NCBI GenBank assembly: GCA_035760645.1
Contig: DASTSO010000136.1
Coordinates: 7,279-71,278, forward strand
DNA: 64,000 bases
DNA from: DASSTY01 sp035760645
GTDB taxonomy: Bacteria > Gemmatimonadota > Gemmatimonadetes > Gemmatimonadales > GWC2-71-9
Reading direction: 5' to 3'
The notes below the pieces were generated by a model that made no database searches, was not told the DNA's origin, and worked only from the letters and a program-made list of their open reading frames with translations. The translations under genes and the position numbers were made by a program. Of this stretch, positions 21,489 to 29,408 are shown piece by piece (the stretch's first letter is position 1; each line of letters opens with the position of its first letter).

Positions 21489-21905
21489 TCAGCGCTGCGG
21501 CGAGCTCGTGGTGCCCGTGGTACCGGTGCTGCCCGTGGAGCTCGTGCTCCCCGGCGTGCGCGTCGTGTCGCTCCGGCTCGTCGAGTCGCTCCAGCGCGAC
21601 GAGTCGGTCTGCACCGCGGTCGCGCTGTCGGCCTGGCGCTGCCGGATTTCGCTGTCGGGCAGGTTGCCGCCCCGCTGCACGGAGTTCATGTGGATCGTGT
21701 CGCGCGACATGCGCACGGTGTCGCTCGTCATGCTGCTGTCGCGGATCACGGTCGTGTCGCGCGCCAGCGTGTCCCGGCCCATCCCTTCGTAGCCGGCGGT
21801 GTTCGTCTCGCCTGCCGAATTCGAGGCGCAGGCCAGTGCGGTCGAGAGCGCGAGAAGCCCGACGAGGCGGATGCCGGCGTTGGGCCGGTCGAACAGGTGC
21901 CGCAT
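21489..21905 (-). CDS. Ser/Thr/Asp-rich exported protein, probable lipoprotein
   Basis: A 138-residue protein with an N-terminal signal (IRLVGLLALSTALACAS) that may end in a lipidated cysteine. The mature part is almost all polar: repeated Arg-Asp-Thr and Ser-Asp-Thr motifs (RDTLARDTTVIRDSSM, SDTVRMSRDTIHM) and a Ser/Thr/Gly tail. It looks disordered or surface-exposed. GGAGG stands before ATG 21905, which fixes the start over an in-frame ATG at 22001. No family recognised. It is read divergently from the DacB-type gene across a 355-base gap. Confidence 0.68.
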   Translation of the reverse strand: MRHLFDRPNAGIRLVGLLALSTALACASNSAGETNTAGYEGMGRDTLARDTTVIRDSSMTSDTVRMSRDTIHMNSVQRGGNLPDSEIRQRQADSATAVQTDSSRWSDSTSRSDTTRTPGSTSSTGSTGTTGTTSSPQR

Positions 21906-22260
21906 GAATCCTCCACCCTGCTGGTCCATCATGGGCCGGGTCGCGGCGGGGCTCCTACGCGAATCGAGGATCGGAGGCCACCGGGCCGGCGCGGACGGCA
22001 ATCATACCCGCCACCGGGGGTCCCAACTGTGACAGCTGTCACCGCGCGGAGGCGATCATGCTCCTCCGATGGAGGGTGAGCGCGGGCCTCGCTCGCGGGC
22101 CTGCTTCTTGCCTTGATTTGGGGGGCGCGGGCACGGACCGGCTGTTCGAAACTCGACGGGTGCCGGAACTTCGTACCCTGATGTACGTTCTGCATTCATA
22201 GCCACACCGTTCCAGAGCCGCCCGGCGCCGCGCCGCCCGGACGGTGCACGACACGCAGCG
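21906..22260. other. 355-base divergent intergenic region
   Basis: No plausible gene. It must hold the promoters of the minus-strand lipoprotein and the plus-strand DacB-type gene. The only ordered element I see is the perfect palindrome GTGACAGCTGTCAC (22029-22042). Nearer the dacB-like gene is an imperfect inverted pair around GTACCCTGATGTAC (about 22175-22188). Confidence 0.7.
22029..22042. promoter_or_regulatory. Perfect 14-bp palindrome, possible operator
   Basis: GTGACAGCTGTCAC reads the same on both strands and lies in the divergent gap, 124 bases from the minus-strand start and 219 from the plus-strand start. It could bind a dimeric regulator; none is identified. Confidence 0.4.
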
Positions 22261-23916
22261 ATGGGTGATTCGGTGCCTCTTTTCGTCTCCCACCGGCCAC
22301 GACGGCGGGCCGGTTTCGTTTCTGCCCTGCTGGTCACGGGACTGCTGGCCGGCTCCGCCGGCCGGCCGCGCCCCGCCATGGCCCAGGATGCCCCAGTCGC
22401 GCCCCCCGAGGGCGCGGCGGCCGAAGGCACGGCCGGACCCGAGAGCGTCGGCGAGGCGAGCTGGCTCGCGAGCCAGCTCTCGCAGTGGTACGCCGGGGCC
22501 GCTCGGGTCGCGCCGGGCACCTGGGGGATCGCGGTGGCCGACCAGTCCGGGAAGATCCTCTGGGAGGTCAACAAGGACCGGCCGCTCACACCGGCCTCGA
22601 CGGTGAAGCTGCTCACCACGGGCTTCGCCCGCAGCGTGCTGGGGGGCGACGCCCGGCGGCCGACCCGCGTGGTCGGCACCGGCAGGCTCGACCCCGCCAC
22701 CGGAGCCTGGCTCGGCACCTGGTCGCTCCAGGTGAACGGCGACGTGACCCTGGAGCGCGCCGAGGGCTCGGGCCCCACGCTCTTCGATCTCGCCCAGCAG
22801 CTCCGGACCGCCGGGGTGCGCCGGCTCAGCGGCCCCTTCCAGGTGACCAGCGCCGACGGCCCGGCGGTGGACGCCTATCCCTCGGTCTGGTCGGCGCGGC
22901 ACCGCGGCCGGCTCTTCGCGCCGCCGATCGGGCCGGTGGCGATCAACGAGAACGTGGTCTGGATGACGATCGCGCCGGGCGCGAAGGTGGGCAGCCGGGC
23001 GCGGCTGGTGGCGGCCTCGCCCGACGGCGTGAGCTCGCTCGTCTCGGTGAAGGCGACGACCCGCCGGGGCCGGCGCACCGACCTGCGGCTGCTCGCGCGC
23101 AAGGACGGCGGCTGGGTCGTGACGGGCCACGTCGGCGTCCGGGGCGGCCCGCGGCGGCTCACGGCCGTGGCGGCGAACCCCAAGGCGGTGCTCGAGGCGG
23201 CCTGGACCACCGCGCTCCGCCGCGCGGGGATCGCCTGGACGCCGAAGAGCGTCGCCGCGCCGAAGCACGCCGCGGAGCCGCGGGTACTGGCCGAGGTGAC
23301 GAGCCCGCCGTTCGATTCGGTGGCGAGCGAGGTCAACCGCCGCAGCCTCAACATCGGGGCCGAGCTGCTGCTGCGCTGGGCGGCGGGGCCCTCGAACGCC
23401 GCGGCGCAACTCGCCGACCACGTCCGCACCGTGACGGGCGATCCCGAGGCGGCGCACCTCGTCGACGGCAGCGGGCTCTCGGGCGAGGACCGGGTGAAGC
23501 CGTCGGCGTTCATCGCCTATCTGGCGAAGTTCCCGACGCTGCCCGCGGGGCGGAACTTCCCGCAGCTGCTGCCGGCCAACGGCACCGGCACGCTGCGGCG
23601 GCTCAACAGCGGCTTCCCCGGCTCCGGCGTGGTGCGCGCCAAGACGGGCACGCTCAACAACGTCTCCACCGTGGTCGGCTATCTGGGCCGCCCCGAGGGC
23701 ACGCTCCTCGTCTCGCTCATGTACAACGGGAGTCGCCCCTGGATGGCGCGTCAGGAGCAGTGGAAGCTCTTCCGCGTCCTCGGCGCCGACGGCGTCGTGA
23801 TCCCGAGCGACACCACCGAGGCGCCCGACGCGCAGCTCGGCGGCGACGGCGATCCGGTGAGCGCGCCGCCCAAGTGGTGGCCGACCCCCGCCGACTCGGC
23901 GAGCGCGAGCCACTGA
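22261..23916 (+). CDS. D-alanyl-D-alanine carboxypeptidase/endopeptidase, PBP4 (S13) family
   Basis: Periplasmic penicillin-binding protein that trims or cuts peptidoglycan cross-links. A signal peptide (FVSALLVTGLLAGSAGR...AMAQ) leads into a 551-residue protein. The three active-site motifs are in order: PASTVK (Ser-x-x-Lys), RRSLNIGAE (Ser-x-Asn), and AKTGTLNNVSTVVGY (Lys-Thr-Gly). The large spacing between the first two motifs is the inserted domain that marks family S13. The C-terminal Pro/Ser tail is unremarkable. The gene is followed by a strong terminator and is probably monocistronic. Confidence 0.92.
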   Translation: MGDSVPLFVSHRPRRRAGFVSALLVTGLLAGSAGRPRPAMAQDAPVAPPEGAAAEGTAGPESVGEASWLASQLSQWYAGAARVAPGTWGIAVADQSGKILWEVNKDRPLTPASTVKLLTTGFARSVLGGDARRPTRVVGTGRLDPATGAWLGTWSLQVNGDVTLERAEGSGPTLFDLAQQLRTAGVRRLSGPFQVTSADGPAVDAYPSVWSARHRGRLFAPPIGPVAINENVVWMTIAPGAKVGSRARLVAASPDGVSSLVSVKATTRRGRRTDLRLLARKDGGWVVTGHVGVRGGPRRLTAVAANPKAVLEAAWTTALRRAGIAWTPKSVAAPKHAAEPRVLAEVTSPPFDSVASEVNRRSLNIGAELLLRWAAGPSNAAAQLADHVRTVTGDPEAAHLVDGSGLSGEDRVKPSAFIAYLAKFPTLPAGRNFPQLLPANGTGTLRRLNSGFPGSGVVRAKTGTLNNVSTVVGYLGRPEGTLLVSLMYNGSRPWMARQEQWKLFRVLGADGVVIPSDTTEAPDAQLGGDGDPVSAPPKWWPTPADSASASH

Positions 23917-23954
23917 GGGCCGCGGCGCCGGCGGCGCGCCGGCGGACGACATGC

Positions 23955-23992
23955 ACGAGGGGCCCGGGATGCGAGCATCCCGGGCCCCTCGT
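23955..23992. terminator. Strong bidirectional hairpin
   Basis: ACGAGGGGCCCGGGATGC (23955-23972) pairs fully with its complement at 23975-23992 around a two-base gap. It lies between convergent genes (DacB-type and the lmo0937-type peptide). No long T-run follows, so termination may rely on stem strength or Rho. Confidence 0.8.
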
Positions 23993-24015
23993 CACATGCG
24001 GGAGGTAGCGCGCGG

Positions 24016-24168
24016 TCAGTCGATCGGCCGGCGGCCCTGGATGACGCGGATGAGGACGAGGGCGATCGCGATCACGAGCAGGATGTGGATGAAGCCGCCC
24101 ACCGTCGTCCCGGAGACGACGCCGAGGAGCCAGAGCACCAGCAGGATCACGAAGATCGTCCAGAGCAT
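24016..24168 (-). CDS. lmo0937-family small membrane protein
   Basis: A 50-residue peptide with two membrane helices: MLWTIFVILLVLWLLGVVSG, the turn TTVGGF, then IHILLVIAIALVLIRVI and a basic end QGRRPID. This matches the widespread lmo0937 (DUF5670-like) family almost end to end; the function is unknown, though members often show stress expression. GGGAGG before ATG 24168 fixes the start; the in-frame ATG at 24255 would add a proline/arginine tail. Confidence 0.88.
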   Translation of the reverse strand: MLWTIFVILLVLWLLGVVSGTTVGGFIHILLVIAIALVLIRVIQGRRPID

Positions 24169-24360
24169 ATCGCCTCCCGAGTAGTCCGCAGTGAGACCCG
24201 CACTGGGCAGAGCCCGGCGCCACGGCGCCGCGCCGCCCGACCGACCTGCAGGCACGTTACCGGCCGGGCGCGGCGAGCGGCGGTGACGACGGTCACGGGT
24301 GGTGCGCGCGCGTGGCGCGCGGGTGTTGCGACCGTCGCCGGGAGCGCTCTAGCTTGACGC

Positions 24361-24810
24361 ATGGGCACCCCGATTCCGCCGGTTCCGCGGCCACCGCGCC
24401 GTGGCTCGCCGAGTCTGAGCGCGCGCCTCGTCCACGGGGCGATCGTCGCGGGCGTCCTGGTCTTTTTCATCCTCGCGGGCGTCGTCGGCGAGCGTGCGGG
24501 GCGGCCCGCCTGGGCCGTGCCCGAGCGCAAGGTGCTCTACCTCCTCCTCTTCGCCGTGACGGTGGGAATGTTCGCCGCGGCGACCTTCTTCGCCGGCCGG
24601 CTCCCGCCGCGCGGGGCCGAGCCCGAGGACGTCTGGTGGCGCCGCGCGCTGCCGCGCGTGGTGCTCGTCTGGGCGCTGGTCGAGGGGCCGACGCTCCTCG
24701 GCGTCGTCGCCTATCTCCTCACGCGCGACTTCCGCACCCTCATCGCGACGCTCGCGGGCCTGGTCCTCTTCTTCCACTTCTCGCCCGGTCGCCTCGTGGG
24801 GCGCCCCTGA
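24361..24810 (+). CDS. Four-helix membrane protein, unknown
   Basis: A 149-residue protein predicted by eye to have four membrane helices: LVHGAIVAGVLVFFILAGVV, LYLLLFAVTVGMFAAATFFA, VLVWALVEGPTLLGVVAYLL and TLIATLAGLVLFFHF. A short Pro/Arg N-terminus precedes helix 1 and a basic loop (WWRRALPRV) follows helix 2. I do not recognise a family. It is probably monocistronic; the M42 peptidase begins 160 bases downstream. The gap between them has a direct repeat of GTCCCCGGGT near 24859 and 24874, with nothing else clear. Confidence 0.72.
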   Translation: MGTPIPPVPRPPRRGSPSLSARLVHGAIVAGVLVFFILAGVVGERAGRPAWAVPERKVLYLLLFAVTVGMFAAATFFAGRLPPRGAEPEDVWWRRALPRVVLVWALVEGPTLLGVVAYLLTRDFRTLIATLAGLVLFFHFSPGRLVGRP

Positions 24811-24970
24811 GCGCCGCGCGGCCGTAAGGCACCGGGCCGGGCGGGCGCCGCGGGAGAGTCCCCGGGTGGAGTGTCCCCGGGTCTGGACAACCCGCCCCGC
24901 GGACGCGACCTTACGGCTCCACTCCGCACCATCATCGCCCCTTTTGCCCACGGCCCCGACCGCGACACGC

Positions 24971-26044
24971 ATGCAGCCGGACTCGCTCTCCTTCCTCAAG
25001 CGTCTCCTCGACGCGCCCGGCCCCTCGGGCTCCGAAACTCGTCCGGCGCGTCTCTGGCGCGCGGAGGCCGAGCGGTTCGCCGACCGCGTCTCGGCCGACG
25101 TCGGCGGCAACTCCCTCGCCACCCTCAACCCCGACGGCCGCCCGCGCCTCATGTTCGCCGGGCACATCGACGAGATCGGGGTGATGGTCAGCTACATCGA
25201 CGACGACGGCTTCTGCCACTTCGAGACGATCGGCGGGTGGGACACGCAGGTCTTCGTGGGCCAGCGCGTGGTGCTGCTGGGCCGCGACGCGCTCGTGCCC
25301 GGCGTCGTCGGCAAGCGCGCCATCCACCTGATGGAGAAGGAGGAGCGCGAGAAGGTGAGCCGCGCCGAGGACCTCTGGATCGACGTCGGCGCACGCTCGC
25401 GCGACGAGGTCCTGGCGCTCGGGCTGCGGATCGGCGACTCGGGGGTGCTGGGCTCGACGGTGCAGGAGTTCGCCAACGGCCGCATCGTGAGCCGCAGTCT
25501 CGACAACCGGATGGGCGCGTTCGTCGTGCTCGAGGCGCTGCGGCTGCTCGCCCAGGACCGGCCCGAGGGGATGGTCACCGCGGTGGCGACGACCCAGGAA
25601 GAGATCGCCTGGCAGACGGGCGGCGGCGCGCGCACCACGGCGGTGACGCTCGAGGCGGAGGTGGCGATCGTCGTCGACGTCACGCACGCCACCGACTATC
25701 CCGGCATGCAGAAGCACCGGCACGGCGACGTGAAGCTGGGCGGCGGCCCCGTGCTCTCGCGCGGCTCGGCGGTGAATCCCGTGGTGCTCGAGCTCCTCGT
25801 CGAGGCGGCCGAGGCGGAGGGGATCCCCTACACGCTGCAGGCCGCGCCGAAGCACACCGGCACCGACGCCGACTCGATCTACACCGCGCACCGCGGCGTC
25901 GCCACCGGCCTGGTCTCGGTCCCCAACCGTTACATGCACAGCCCGAGCGAGATGGTCGACCTCGGCGACCTCGAGCGCGCCGCGCAGCTGCTCGCCGCCT
26001 TCGCGCGGCGGGTCACGACGAAGACGGATTTCGTGCCGCGCTAG
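24971..26044 (+). CDS. M42-family aminopeptidase
   Basis: Cytoplasmic dinuclear-metal aminopeptidase of the TET/glutamyl aminopeptidase group, 357 residues as usual for M42. Metal and catalytic residues are visible in order: FAGHIDEIGVMV, SRSLDNRMGAF, TTQEEIAWQTGGGARTT with the catalytic Glu pair, VDVTHATDYPG, and KHTGTDADSIY near the C-terminal metal His. The start is ATG 24971 (MQPDSLSFLKRLLDAPGPSG), because the family begins with such a helix and the LDAPGPSG motif; upstream in-frame residues are unrelated. Single gene, ended by a 10-bp-type repeat element. Confidence 0.93.
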   Translation: MQPDSLSFLKRLLDAPGPSGSETRPARLWRAEAERFADRVSADVGGNSLATLNPDGRPRLMFAGHIDEIGVMVSYIDDDGFCHFETIGGWDTQVFVGQRVVLLGRDALVPGVVGKRAIHLMEKEEREKVSRAEDLWIDVGARSRDEVLALGLRIGDSGVLGSTVQEFANGRIVSRSLDNRMGAFVVLEALRLLAQDRPEGMVTAVATTQEEIAWQTGGGARTTAVTLEAEVAIVVDVTHATDYPGMQKHRHGDVKLGGGPVLSRGSAVNPVVLELLVEAAEAEGIPYTLQAAPKHTGTDADSIYTAHRGVATGLVSVPNRYMHSPSEMVDLGDLERAAQLLAAFARRVTTKTDFVPR

Positions 26045-26174
26045 ACGGGCAGGAAGGCGGTCGAGGCGGTCGGGTCCCTCCGCTCGCGCAAACCCTCCGG
26101 TGCTCACCACGAGCACCGGAGGGTTCGTACTTCATCGGCGTTCCCTGACCGCCCTCGACCGCCCTCGACCGCCT
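26045..26174. repeat. Intergenic inverted tandem-repeat element (10-bp type)
   Basis: The left arm is AGGCGGTCGAGGCGGTCG, the right arm three copies of GACCGCCCTC. The core hairpin is AACCCTCCGGTGCTC (26091-26105), loop ACCAC, and its exact complement (26111-26125), followed by CGTACTTCATCGG. It has the same plan and tail as the 7- and 8-bp types, but different arm units. It lies between convergent genes; the right arm reaches the last bases before the HEAT-protein stop. Confidence 0.85.
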
Positions 26175-27657
26175 ACAGCCCCACGCCGCGCCGCGCCGCC
26201 GCCCGCACCTCCGCATCGGCGTCGGTGAGCAGCGCCTGGAGCGCGGCCGCCGACTGCGCGGTGCCGGCGGCGGCGAGGGCCTCGACGGCCTGGAGGCGGA
26301 GGGCGACGGGCTTGCGATGAAAGACGCGGCCGCCGGGAGCGGCGATCCGCGCGAGCGCCTGCACCGCCTCGGGGGTGGCGATGCGGCTCAGCGCGAAGAG
26401 GATCTCGCGCTGCAGCTCGGGATCGCTCTCCTCGTCGAGGCGGAGGCTGAGCGGCATCGCGAGGCCGCGGGCGCGCCAGCCCTCGAGGCCGCGCACCGCC
26501 TGCAGGCGCACCGCGAGGGCCGGGTCGCGCAGCGCCTGGCCGAGCGGCTCGATCGTGGCGGGCGTGCCGATCTTGGCGAGCGCGCCGGCGACGGCGCGCC
26601 GCACCCGCTCGTCCGGGTGCGCCACCTGGCGCGCGAGGGCGGGCACCGCGGCCTCCAGCCGCAGATCGCCGCAGAGGTCGGCGACGTTGCGCACCACGTA
26701 CCACTCGTCCCGCGCGAGCATCGCGACGAAGAGGGTCGTCCCCTCCGTCATCTCGCGCAGCGCGTTGTAGTAGCTGCGCCGCGCGTCCATGGTGTCCGCG
26801 TCGGCGAGGAAGCCGAGGAGCGCGTCGGTCGCGTCGGCGCCGAGGCGGCGAAGCACGAGCAGCGCGGCGGCGCGATGCGGCGCGTCGGTGACGAGGCGGG
26901 CCACGGCGAGCAGCGTCGCGCGCGGAAAGATGCGGCGGAGCGCCACCGGATAGTCGCGCCCCGCGGTGCGCCCGCCCGCCGCGGCTTCGGCCTCGACGAG
27001 GGCCACGGCGAGGCGGAGCACCTCCTCCCATGCGCCCGCGGCCGCGGCGCGATCGACGGCACCGACCACCGTCTGCAGGAGCTGCGGGAGCGCGGGATCG
27101 GCCGGATCGGCGGCGAGGCGCGCGAGCACCGCGTCGAGGTCCGTGGGCGGCGCCGCGCCGGGGTCGAGTTGCGCGTCCATCGCGGCCGACTGGAAGCCGT
27201 CGGGCCGCGCCCCGGGCGGAGGCGGCGCGGCGGGGCGAAGCCGGACGCCCGCGCCGGCCGCGTCGTGGATGCTCTCGGTCAGCTCGTGCAGCGAGCGGAA
27301 GGTGCCGCGCGGCGCGGCGAGCGCGCGCAGCAGGGCGAGCAGCGCCGCGTCGGTCGCGTCCGCCGCGACGTGCACCTCGCCCACGCCGTGCATGCGGAGC
27401 TGCTCGCGCAGCTGGGCGACGCCGGGGGCACCCGGAGCCACCGCCTCGCCGCCGATCGTGAGGCCCGCCGCGGCGGCCGCGCCGGCCCCGGTCGCGCCGG
27501 ACTCGACGACGAGGTCGAGCGCGCCGCCCGCCCGCGCGGCGAGCTGCGCGCGCAACGCGCGGAACGCCTCCGCCTGCCGCTCCGCCTCCCCGGGACGGTC
27601 GCGGAAGAGGAAGAGCGCGGCGGCGAGCGTGGCGACGACGTCCTCGGCGGTGCTCAT
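26173..27657 (-). CDS. HEAT-repeat protein coupled to an ECF transporter
   Basis: A 494-residue, Ala/Arg-rich, probably cytoplasmic protein. From about residue 290 on it has a series of HEAT/PBS-lyase-type repeats: RNVADLCGDLRLEAAVPAL, HPDERVRRAVAGALAKIGT, DPALAVRLQAVRGLEGW, DPELQREILFALSRI, and a last one ending DADAEVRAAARRGVG. The N-terminal 150 residues look like a separate alpha/beta part; a Pro-rich linker joins the two. Its ATG overlaps the stop of the ATPase gene (ATGA), so it is translated with the transporter. HEAT arrays bind partner proteins; that it binds the transporter is only inference. Confidence 0.8.
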   Translation of the reverse strand: MSTAEDVVATLAAALFLFRDRPGEAERQAEAFRALRAQLAARAGGALDLVVESGATGAGAAAAAGLTIGGEAVAPGAPGVAQLREQLRMHGVGEVHVAADATDAALLALLRALAAPRGTFRSLHELTESIHDAAGAGVRLRPAAPPPPGARPDGFQSAAMDAQLDPGAAPPTDLDAVLARLAADPADPALPQLLQTVVGAVDRAAAAGAWEEVLRLAVALVEAEAAAGGRTAGRDYPVALRRIFPRATLLAVARLVTDAPHRAAALLVLRRLGADATDALLGFLADADTMDARRSYYNALREMTEGTTLFVAMLARDEWYVVRNVADLCGDLRLEAAVPALARQVAHPDERVRRAVAGALAKIGTPATIEPLGQALRDPALAVRLQAVRGLEGWRARGLAMPLSLRLDEESDPELQREILFALSRIATPEAVQALARIAAPGGRVFHRKPVALRLQAVEALAAAGTAQSAAALQALLTDADAEVRAAARRGVGL

Positions 27658-28550
27658 GAGGACGGGAACTTATCGCGCGCGTCCGCGGCCCGGCAACGCT
27701 CGGCGAGCTCGCGCGCGACGTCGGCGAGCCGAAGCGAGGCGCTCGCGAGCCCGAGCCGGCGGGCGACCTCGGCGGCGGGCGGGAGCGGCAGCGCGGCGGG
27801 ATCGCTCCCCAGCACCGCGTCGAGCGGCGCGTCGCGCACGATGCGGCCGTGCGCGAGCAGCACCCCGCGCTCGAGCGCCTCCACCGCGAAGCCCGGGTCG
27901 TGCGTCACCGCGAGGACCGCGACTCCCGAGGCGCGCACGGCGCGCACGGCGCGCTCGACGAGCCCGCGGCCCACGCGGTCGAGCCCCGCGGTGGGCTCGT
28001 CGAGCAGCAGCAGCCGGGGCTCGGCGGCCAGCGCCGCCGCGAGCGCGACGAGGCGGCGGCGCGGCACCGGCAGGTCGTAGGGATGCACGTCCGCCGAGGG
28101 CGCGAGGTCGAGGGCCGCGAGCACCGCGTCCACGCGCGCGGCGACGCGCGCCTCGTCCCAGCCGAGCCGCCGCGGCCCGAAGGCGACCTCGGCGCGCACC
28201 GTGCGCTCGAAGAGCTGCGCCTCGGGCTGCTGGAAGAGATAGCCCGCGACGTCGGCGAGATCCTCGGGCGCCCGGCCGCGCGTCGCGCGGCCCGCCACCG
28301 TGACGGTGCCGCGCGCCGGGTGCAGGAGCGCCATGGCGAGCCGCGTGAGCGTCGTCTTGCCGGCACCGTTGGGGCCGAGGAGCGCGACGCCCTCGCCCGC
28401 GGCCATCTCGAGCGTGACGCCGTCGAGCGCGGGCGCGGGGGCGCCGGGATAGGCGAAGCCGACGCCCTCGAGACGGAGCACCGGCGCCGGGGCGTCGCGC
28501 CTGGCGTCGCGCGCCGTTTCGCGGACGACCTCGCTCACGGCGCGCTCCAT
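27654..28550 (-). CDS. ECF-type ABC ATPase with degenerate signature motif
   Basis: Energy-coupling ATPase of 298 residues. Walker A GPNGAGKTT (Lys65), Q-loop FQQPEAQLF (Gln107), Walker B LLLLDEPTAGLD and the switch His217 in VTHDPG are intact. The ABC signature, normally LSGGQ, reads LPVPR (160-164). The neighbouring ATPase has the opposite defects, so a heterodimer would have one complete and one dead ATP site. ATG 28550 overlaps the end of the upstream gene by 16 bases. A roughly 60-residue C-terminal extension follows the core. Confidence 0.9.
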   Translation of the reverse strand: MERAVSEVVRETARDARRDAPAPVLRLEGVGFAYPGAPAPALDGVTLEMAAGEGVALLGPNGAGKTTLTRLAMALLHPARGTVTVAGRATRGRAPEDLADVAGYLFQQPEAQLFERTVRAEVAFGPRRLGWDEARVAARVDAVLAALDLAPSADVHPYDLPVPRRRLVALAAALAAEPRLLLLDEPTAGLDRVGRGLVERAVRAVRASGVAVLAVTHDPGFAVEALERGVLLAHGRIVRDAPLDAVLGSDPAALPLPPAAEVARRLGLASASLRLADVARELAERCRAADARDKFPSS

Positions 28551-29398
28551 CGCGCGACCCCCTCGGCCACCGTGAGCGGATGGGGCGCCGCGAGCCCGGC
28601 CCCGCGCGCGAGCGCGGCGACCGAGGTGCTGCCGGGCCCCTCGGTCCAGATCGCGTCGCCCGCGAGGAGCGCGCGCGGCGCGCCGTCGGCGACGACGCGG
28701 CCCTCGGCGAGCACGACGAGCCGGTCGGCGACGTCGACGAGGAGATCGGCGTCCTCGCTCGCGATCACGACCGCGGCGCCACGCGCCGCCTCCTCGCGCA
28801 GCACCTCGGCGACGCGGCGGCGCCCCGCCGCGTCGAGCGCGCCGGCGGGCTCGTCGAGGAGCCACAGCGCCGGCGCGAGCGCCGCCATCGCGGCGAGCAC
28901 GACGCGCTGCTGCTCGCCGCCGGAGAGCTGCGCCGGCGCGCGCTCGACGAGGTGCGCCACCTCGAAGCGCGCGAGCGCCTCGCCCACCGCCGTGCGGATC
29001 CGTCCGATCGGCCAGCCGAGGTTCGCGGGGGCGAAGGCCACTTCCTCGAACACCGTGGCCCCGATCCCCGAGAGCTGCAGCGCGGGCGAGGGCGTCACGA
29101 GCGCCACGCGCCCGGCGAGCGCGCGCCGGCCCTCGGCCGCCTGGGGATCCGCGCCGAGCGTCGCGAGCCGGCCGGTGAGCGTGCCGCCGGTGAGCCGCGG
29201 CGCGAGCCCCGCGGCCGCGAGGAGCAGCGTGCTGCAGCCCGCGCCGAGCGGACCGAAGAGCCAGTGCACGCGCCCCGGCTCCAAGGCGAGCGTCACCCGA
29301 TCGAGCGCGTCACGCTCCGCTCCCGGGTAACGGAACGTCGCGCCCTCGAGCGCGAGCGCGGGCGCGAGCGCGGGCGCGAGCGACGGCGCGGCGCTCAT
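28535..29398 (-). CDS. ECF-type ABC ATPase with degenerate Walker A
   Basis: Second ATPase of the ECF module, 287 residues. The signature LSGGEQQR (158-165) and Walker B LWLLDEPAGALD are intact. Walker A reads GPLGAGCST, with Cys55 where the ATP-binding lysine should be. The Q-loop position has VTPSPALQ instead of FQNP, and the switch histidine is replaced (IASED, Glu215). It therefore cannot hydrolyse ATP at its own site in the normal way, but can complete the site of the partner ATPase. ATG 29398 starts 10 bases after the EcfT-like stop. An Ala/Leu/Pro stretch (SLAPALAPALALEG) opens the protein. Confidence 0.9.
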   Translation of the reverse strand: MSAAPSLAPALAPALALEGATFRYPGAERDALDRVTLALEPGRVHWLFGPLGAGCSTLLLAAAGLAPRLTGGTLTGRLATLGADPQAAEGRRALAGRVALVTPSPALQLSGIGATVFEEVAFAPANLGWPIGRIRTAVGEALARFEVAHLVERAPAQLSGGEQQRVVLAAMAALAPALWLLDEPAGALDAAGRRRVAEVLREEAARGAAVVIASEDADLLVDVADRLVVLAEGRVVADGAPRALLAGDAIWTEGPGSTSVAALARGAGLAAPHPLTVAEGVARWSAP

Positions 29399-29408
29399 CG
29401 TGCGGCGC

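Noticed and set aside
21000..21907. Proline-rich and cysteine-rich plus-strand frames opposite the glycine-rich and Ser/Thr-rich small genes
   Set aside because: The minus-strand frames have ribosome sites and normal starts; the plus-strand ones are their low-complexity complements.
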